Positions 5,677 through 10,137 of a stretch of DNA of 10,137 nt are shown here, one piece after another. This DNA is from JBJXHC01 sp046160825 (GTDB lineage Bacteria; Bacteroidota; Ignavibacteria; UBA10030; UBA6906): NCBI GenBank assembly GCA_046160825.1, contig JBJXHC010000045.1, positions 1 through 10,137 of the forward strand, given 5' to 3'. Positions within the stretch are counted from its first letter, which is position 1. Each line of letters begins with the position of its first letter. The notes beneath the pieces were generated by a model. It saw nothing but the letters and a program-made list of their open reading frames with translations. It did not search any database and was not told the DNA's origin. Position numbers and translations under genes: made by a program.

Positions 5677-7755
5677 ATGGAATCAACAACAACGCAATCG
5701 AAGACACCGGGCACACCGACAAACGGGCGACTTCCGCGCAATCCCTCGCTTACCGAACTTGACGAACTCTGCATCAATACCATCCGCTGCCTTTCGATGG
5801 ATGCGGTGCAGAAGGCGAAGTCGGGGCACCCCGGTATGCCGATGGGTATGGCTGCCGCGGGTTACTGGCTCTGGACCCGGCACATGAAGTACAATCCGCG
5901 CAACCCGAAGTGGACAAACCGCGACCGGTTTGTTCTCTCCAATGGTCACGGTTGCATGTTGCTCTATTCGCTGCTGCATCTGACCGGGTACGATCTGTCA
6001 CTCGATGAAATAAAAAACTTCCGCCAGTGGGGAAGCAAAACGCCGGGACATCCGGAGTATGGCCACACACCTGGAGTTGAAGTCACCACCGGACCGTTGG
6101 GCCAGGGAATCTCCAACGCAGTGGGGATGGCGATTGCGGAGAAATACCTCGCAGCGTATTTCAATCGGGATGGATTTCCGGTTACGGATTACAAGGTGTA
6201 TGTCTTCACCGGAGATGGATGTTTACAGGAAGGGGTTTCCTCGGAAGCGTCGTCGCTTGCCGGACATCTCGGTCTCAATAATCTCATTGTTGTATACGAT
6301 GATAATCATATCACGATTGACGGGAAGACGGATCTTTCGTTCAGCGAGGATGTGCGAAAGAGATATGAATCATATGGATGGGCGATTCAGGTTGTTGAAG
6401 GTGATGGGAATGACATGGATGCGTTCCATAAGGCGCTCGTTGCCGCAAGGAATGAAAAACAACGCCCGACGCTTATCTGTCTCCGCACACATATCGGCTA
6501 CGGCAGTCCAAACAAGCAGGACTCTCACGATGCGCACGGATCGCCGCTCGGCGACGAAGAGATCGCTCTGACAAAGAAACGTTACGGTTGGGATCCGGCA
6601 AAGACATTTCATGTACCGGAAGAAGCATCGAAGATATTCCATCGCGAAGTTGACAAGGGAACGCAGCGCGAGAAAGAATGGAATGAATTGTTCGACCGGT
6701 ACAAGTCTGCACACCCCGCTCTTGCGCGGGAGTTCGAGCAGGCCGCATCGCGGAAGGTCCCTGAAAACTTTGAATCTCTCTGGAACGAGTTCGTGCCGAA
6801 GTTTGAAGCAGGCACATCGTTGGCAACCCGCGAGGCACAGGGGAAAGTTCTCGATGCACTCATGCCGAAGCTGCCTCTTGTACTCGGAGGCTCTGCCGAC
6901 CTTACGCCATCGAATAATACACGCTTCAAGGGCGTGACGGACTTCAGCAAGACGAACTATGCTGGCCGATACCTTCGTTATGGAGTTCGCGAGCATGGCA
7001 TGGGTGCCATCATGAACGGCATCGCAGTGAGCGACATGCTCATTCCGTACGGGGCGACATTCTTTTGTTTCACTGACTACATGCGTCCGACGATACGGCT
7101 TGCGGCGCTTTCAAAATATCCAACGATCTTTGTCTATACACACGACAGTATCGGTCTTGGTGAGGATGGGCCGACGCATCAGGCAGTCGAGCACCTTGCG
7201 GCCTTGCGGGCAATACCCGGCCTTGTTGTGTTGCGACCCGCAGATGCAAATGAGACTGCGTTCGCATGGAAGTTTGCGCTCGAACACCGATCCGGTCCAA
7301 CATTGCTCGCGCTGACACGACAAAAGCTCCCCGTGCTCGATCAAACAAAGTACGCGCCTGCATCGAACCTTGCAAAAGGAGCGTACGTGCTCGCAACTTC
7401 CGACAAGCCGCGTGTGTTGCTGATGGGGACAGGCTCGGAAGTCTCCCTTGCGTTGAGCGCGTACGATCAACTGACAGCCGCTGGCATTCCCGCACGTGTG
7501 GTCAGTATGCCGTCATGGGAGTTGTTCGAGAAGCAACCAAAAGAATACCGGGAGAGTGTGTTGCCACCGACTGTTAAAGCGCGTGTTGCAGTCGAAGCGG
7601 GAGTGAAGATGGGATGGGAACGCTATATTGGCGATAACGGAGAGTTTATCGGGATGTCCAGCTTCGGCGCGTCAGCACCGTATGAAGCTGTGTACAAAGG
7701 GTTTGGCATCACGGTCGAGAATGTCGTTGCAGCAGCAAGGAGGGTAATCGGATGA
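5677..7755 (+). CDS. tkt: Transketolase
   Basis: Transketolase moves two-carbon ketol units between sugar phosphates in the non-oxidative pentose phosphate pathway, using thiamine diphosphate and a divalent metal. The 692-aa length is typical of the full family. The N-terminal cofactor domain shows KSGHPGMPMG (48-57), SNGHG (88-92), and the thiamine-diphosphate signature GDGCLQEG (179-186) ending in DDN (208-210). The pyrimidine domain carries YGVREHGM (435-442), whose Glu439 corresponds to the catalytic glutamate, and THDSIGLGEDGPTHQ (488-502). AAAGGA lies five bases before the ATG, supporting this start. The first 25 or so residues are a Thr/Pro-rich tail before the conserved helix. The stop overlaps the rpiB start by 4 nt (ATGA), so the two are translationally coupled. 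No key residue is missing. Confidence 0.97.
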   Translation: MESTTTQSKTPGTPTNGRLPRNPSLTELDELCINTIRCLSMDAVQKAKSGHPGMPMGMAAAGYWLWTRHMKYNPRNPKWTNRDRFVLSNGHGCMLLYSLLHLTGYDLSLDEIKNFRQWGSKTPGHPEYGHTPGVEVTTGPLGQGISNAVGMAIAEKYLAAYFNRDGFPVTDYKVYVFTGDGCLQEGVSSEASSLAGHLGLNNLIVVYDDNHITIDGKTDLSFSEDVRKRYESYGWAIQVVEGDGNDMDAFHKALVAARNEKQRPTLICLRTHIGYGSPNKQDSHDAHGSPLGDEEIALTKKRYGWDPAKTFHVPEEASKIFHREVDKGTQREKEWNELFDRYKSAHPALAREFEQAASRKVPENFESLWNEFVPKFEAGTSLATREAQGKVLDALMPKLPLVLGGSADLTPSNNTRFKGVTDFSKTNYAGRYLRYGVREHGMGAIMNGIAVSDMLIPYGATFFCFTDYMRPTIRLAALSKYPTIFVYTHDSIGLGEDGPTHQAVEHLAALRAIPGLVVLRPADANETAFAWKFALEHRSGPTLLALTRQKLPVLDQTKYAPASNLAKGAYVLATSDKPRVLLMGTGSEVSLALSAYDQLTAAGIPARVVSMPSWELFEKQPKEYRESVLPPTVKARVAVEAGVKMGWERYIGDNGEFIGMSSFGASAPYEAVYKGFGITVENVVAAARRVIG

Positions 7756-8201
7756 AAGTTGCCATCGCCGGAGACCATGCGGGATTTGCCTTGAAGCACG
7801 CGTTGATACAGGAGTTGACCAAGGCGGGATATGAGATGCGGGATTTGGGTGCGCATGATGAAACGCCATCCGACTATCCGGACTTTGCGAGAAAGATTGG
7901 CGAGGCAGTGCGGAACAAAGTGGCGGAGCGGGGGATCCTTGTATGCGGAAGCGGTGTTGGTGCGTGTATTGCTGCCAACAAGATCAAAGGAATACGCGCA
8001 GGTCTTGCACACGATACGTACTCTGGTCACCAGGGTGTTGAACACGACGACATGAATGTGTTGTGTCTCGGCTCGAGAGTGATTGGTCCCGCACCGGCTC
8101 TGGAGATTGCACGCGCGTTCTTGAGTGCGAAGTTTACGAATGAGGAACGGCACGCGAGACGATTGAAGAAAGTATTGGATATCGAGGCGAAACAACAATA
8201 G
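7752..8201 (+). CDS. rpiB: Ribose-5-phosphate isomerase B
   Basis: RpiB interconverts ribose 5-phosphate and ribulose 5-phosphate, supplying both substrates that feed transketolase. The 149-aa product has the standard family length. It shows AGDHAGF (6-12), the active-site stretch LVCGSGVGACIAANK (63-77) with Cys65 in the position of the E. coli RpiB nucleophile, and EHDDMNVLCLG (97-107), with His98 matching the conserved catalytic histidine. It belongs to the LacA/RpiB fold and is unrelated to RpiA. Its ATG overlaps the tkt stop, so its translation probably depends on ribosomes ending tkt. The operon context, between transketolase and transaldolase, fits ribose rather than allose isomerisation. 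Confidence 0.96.
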   Translation: MKVAIAGDHAGFALKHALIQELTKAGYEMRDLGAHDETPSDYPDFARKIGEAVRNKVAERGILVCGSGVGACIAANKIKGIRAGLAHDTYSGHQGVEHDDMNVLCLGSRVIGPAPALEIARAFLSAKFTNEERHARRLKKVLDIEAKQQ

Positions 8202-8217
8202 TCCTCATCACACACGG

Positions 8218-9045
8218 ATGAAATCTCAGCATCAAATACTGGTTGCTCTTTGCCTCACGGTTGCGGGCTTCACGAGCATGAGCTACGGACAGATAGGAGA
8301 AATTCGGATTCCGCTCGTGGTGCGCGACGGCATTGGCTTTTCCGATACCATTCACTTTGGCCTCCATCCCTCGGCAACCCGGTGCATTGACGACTCGCTG
8401 GGTGAGTGGAGGATCCCGCCGGATTGGTGCTGTTTCTGGACCCAGGATCTCTGTGCATACTTTGACGACTTTTCTTACGACGATGACTGTCTCAGAGGTG
8501 GCACCATGCTTAACCTCCGGCCATACTTGAACCACAATCAGGCGGATACATTCTATGTGACGTTCTGTGCACCTTATCCGGTCGTGTTCAGGTGGCCCCT
8601 TGGACTCACGACGCATTTCGACAGCATCAAAATAGTGGATGTCTTTGGCGGGGCTCTTTTCAGTGTGAATATGAAAACAACGGACTCTTTGTTGATTTCC
8701 AATGGATCGATCTACTCCTTCTTGATGTTCGCGTGGGGTCCGAGCGGCACCACCGCGGTGTACGAAGAACCCGCTCTCCCTGCGGAAAACGCTTTATATC
8801 AAAACTATCCCAATCCCTTTAACGGATCGACAAACATCCGGTACTCGGTTTCCCACGCCGAGGTTGTTCGAATAGAAATGTTCGATCTCCTCGGGCGGAA
8901 ACTCAAGTCGATTGTGGACGGATTTCATGAACAAGGCAACTACAGTCTTCCTATGGAACTGAGCAATCTGCCGTCGGGTATGTACATGTACCGGATGGAG
9001 AACGGAAGCAATGTCTCAGTGCGGAAACTGGTTTTGCTTAAATGA
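8218..9045 (+). CDS. Secreted protein of unknown function with T9SS type A sorting domain
   Basis: The protein begins with a signal peptide (MKSQHQILVALCLTVAGFTS, likely cleaved after Gly24). It ends with a T9SS C-terminal sorting domain (about 185-275): QNYPNPFNGSTNIRYS at 195-210, then IEMFDLLGRKLKSI and a final SVRKLVLLK. Such domains direct export through the type IX system and attachment to, or release from, the outer membrane. The middle part is Asp- and Trp-rich and carries six cysteines between residues 56 and 117, which suggests disulphides after export; I do not recognise the domain. No clear ribosome binding site precedes the ATG, which lies 16 nt after rpiB. Its place between two cytoplasmic sugar-phosphate enzymes is odd. 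The sorting domain and signal peptide are firm; the function is unknown. Confidence 0.88.
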   Translation: MKSQHQILVALCLTVAGFTSMSYGQIGEIRIPLVVRDGIGFSDTIHFGLHPSATRCIDDSLGEWRIPPDWCCFWTQDLCAYFDDFSYDDDCLRGGTMLNLRPYLNHNQADTFYVTFCAPYPVVFRWPLGLTTHFDSIKIVDVFGGALFSVNMKTTDSLLISNGSIYSFLMFAWGPSGTTAVYEEPALPAENALYQNYPNPFNGSTNIRYSVSHAEVVRIEMFDLLGRKLKSIVDGFHEQGNYSLPMELSNLPSGMYMYRMENGSNVSVRKLVLLK

Positions 9046-9052
9046 GAACTCG

Positions 9053-9057
9053 GGAGG
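9053..9057 (+). promoter_or_regulatory. tal: Ribosome binding site that fixes the GTG start of transaldolase
   Basis: GGAGG lies four bases before a GTG at 9062, just after the stop of the preceding gene. It is the strongest Shine-Dalgarno match in the window. It supports GTG as the start, because the first in-frame ATG occurs only at residue 32, inside conserved sequence. Confidence 0.75.
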
Positions 9058-9061
9058 TACC

Positions 9062-10137
9062 GTGAACAACCTGCAACAACTCGCACAACTCGGCCAGAGC
9101 ATTTGGTACGACAACATCAGTCGTGGATTAATCACGAAGGGTGAACTGAAGAAAATGGTGGACGAAGGACTGCTTGGTGTTACGTCCAATCCGACGATAT
9201 TTGATAAGGCCATTTCCGGGAGCACGGACTATGACGCACAAATCCGTGAACTCGTGGAGAAGAACCCGGGTATTGATGCGGGGGAGATTATCCAGGCGTT
9301 GATGGTAAAGGATATTCAGATGGCGTGCGACGTGTTGCGGCCGGTATATGATCGGACAAAAGGGGGCGATGGCTTCATCAGTATAGAAGTCACTCCGAAC
9401 AAAGCCCGCGATACAAAAGCAACCAGTCAGGAAGTGCGTGAGCTTTGGGCGAAGGTTAACAGGCCGAATCTCATGGTGAAGATTCCCTCCACCAAAGAAG
9501 GCCTCCCTGCGATTGAACAAGCGATCTATGAAGGATCTAATATCAACGTTACGCTCATCTTTTCCGTTGAGCGATATGTTGAAGTTGCGGATGCTTACAT
9601 CAGGGGACTCGAACGTCGCGTGAAAGAGGGAAAGCCCGTTGATGGGATTGCGTCGGTTGCCAGTGTCTTTGTAAGCCGTATCGACACACTTGTGGATGAG
9701 TTGCTGGCGAAGAAGAACGCGGACAAGTCGTTGATGGGAAAAGTAGCAGTGGCGAACACCAAGATGGTGTATCAAGCATTCAAGCAGATGTTCGGTGCGT
9801 CGCGATTCAAAGTGCTGGAAGCAAAGGGCGCTCGCGTGCAACGTCCGCTCTGGGGCAGCACGGGCACGAAGAATCCCGCATACCCGGATCTCCTTTACGT
9901 CGACACGCTTATCGGTCCGCACACAGTTAATACCGTACCTCCTTCGACGTACACTGCCATTCTTGATCACAGTAAACCTGCGGTCACCGTCGGGAATGAC
10001 CTTGAGGGAGCCGGGAACGCACTCGCTGCTGTCGCCGCCGCCGGCATTGACATGAAACTGGTGCTGCAAAAGCTTGAGGACGATGGCGTTGCCGCGTTTG
10101 AGAAATCGTTTGACGGGCTGTATGCGAATCTGACCAA
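9062..10137 (+). CDS. tal: Transaldolase, 3' end beyond the window
   Basis: Transaldolase transfers a dihydroxyacetone unit between sugar phosphates and completes the non-oxidative pentose phosphate set with Tkt and RpiB. The frame opens at a GTG and stays open for 358 codons to the window edge. Motifs include LGVTSNPTIF (38-47), LMVKIP (137-142) with the Schiff-base Lys140, INVTLIFS (161-168), RPLWGSTGTKNP (261-272) and DTLIGPHTVNTVPP (281-294). This matches the longer transaldolase subfamily of about 360-370 aa rather than the short 220-aa form. The visible sequence reaches FEKSFDGLYANL, close to where such proteins normally end. In some bacteria this subfamily is fused to a phosphoglucose isomerase domain, which cannot be excluded here. 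A long antisense open frame lies over it but shows no protein features. Confidence 0.95.
   Translation, partial: MNNLQQLAQLGQSIWYDNISRGLITKGELKKMVDEGLLGVTSNPTIFDKAISGSTDYDAQIRELVEKNPGIDAGEIIQALMVKDIQMACDVLRPVYDRTKGGDGFISIEVTPNKARDTKATSQEVRELWAKVNRPNLMVKIPSTKEGLPAIEQAIYEGSNINVTLIFSVERYVEVADAYIRGLERRVKEGKPVDGIASVASVFVSRIDTLVDELLAKKNADKSLMGKVAVANTKMVYQAFKQMFGASRFKVLEAKGARVQRPLWGSTGTKNPAYPDLLYVDTLIGPHTVNTVPPSTYTAILDHSKPAVTVGNDLEGAGNALAAVAAAGIDMKLVLQKLEDDGVAAFEKSFDGLYANLT

Noticed and set aside
6370..6996. 208-codon minus-strand frame and several plus-strand frames within tkt
   Set aside because: All are shadows of the transketolase reading frame, with no family features and no ribosome binding sites.
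9128..10069. 313-codon open frame on the minus strand opposite transaldolase
   Set aside because: It lies fully antisense to a gene with all transaldolase motifs, shows no recognisable domain, and is rich in Arg, His and Cys as expected from reading a biased gene backwards.

Overview
The window most likely comes from a member of the Bacteroidota/Ignavibacteriota/Chlorobi (FCB) assemblage. The main evidence is a secreted protein with a C-terminal type IX secretion (Por/T9SS type A) sorting domain containing the typical YPNPF motif. I would not name a genus.

Layout: (1) Positions 1-297 (minus) hold the N-terminal 99 codons of a REP-associated (IS200-like, Y1/HUH) transposase that runs off the left edge. 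A perfect 26-bp palindrome lies inside its reading frame at 1-26. (2) Positions 380-5322 (minus) hold four genes packed head to tail: a calcineurin-like metallophosphoesterase, an Orc/Cdc6-like P-loop ATPase, a protein of unrecognised family that appears to have two Rossmann-like lobes, and ThyX (flavin-dependent thymidylate synthase). The gaps are 2 nt, -1 nt (a TAATG stop/start overlap) and 10 nt, and each of the three downstream genes has a Shine-Dalgarno-like sequence, so this is almost certainly one operon. (3) A divergent intergenic region of about 350 nt (5323-5676) follows. (4) Positions 5677-10137 (plus) hold transketolase, ribose-5-phosphate isomerase B, a secreted T9SS protein and transaldolase (running off the right edge). 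This is a non-oxidative pentose phosphate operon with one unexpected secreted-protein gene inside it.

The right half looks like core metabolism: Tkt, RpiB and Tal interconvert pentose, hexose, triose and tetrose phosphates. tkt and rpiB overlap by 4 nt (ATGA). The left half looks like an accessory module. In sampled lines it is AT-richer than the tkt side, it is bounded on one side by a transposase remnant or gene, and its gene content (phosphoesterase, ATPase of a type often seen in bacterial conflict systems, unknown protein) resembles a defence cassette.

The best candidate for an undescribed system is this four-gene operon. Its odd points are the unrecognised third gene and a dTMP-synthesising enzyme, with its catalytic motif intact, as the last cistron. 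The defence role is inference from architecture. No database search was possible and no function is proven by the sequence alone.
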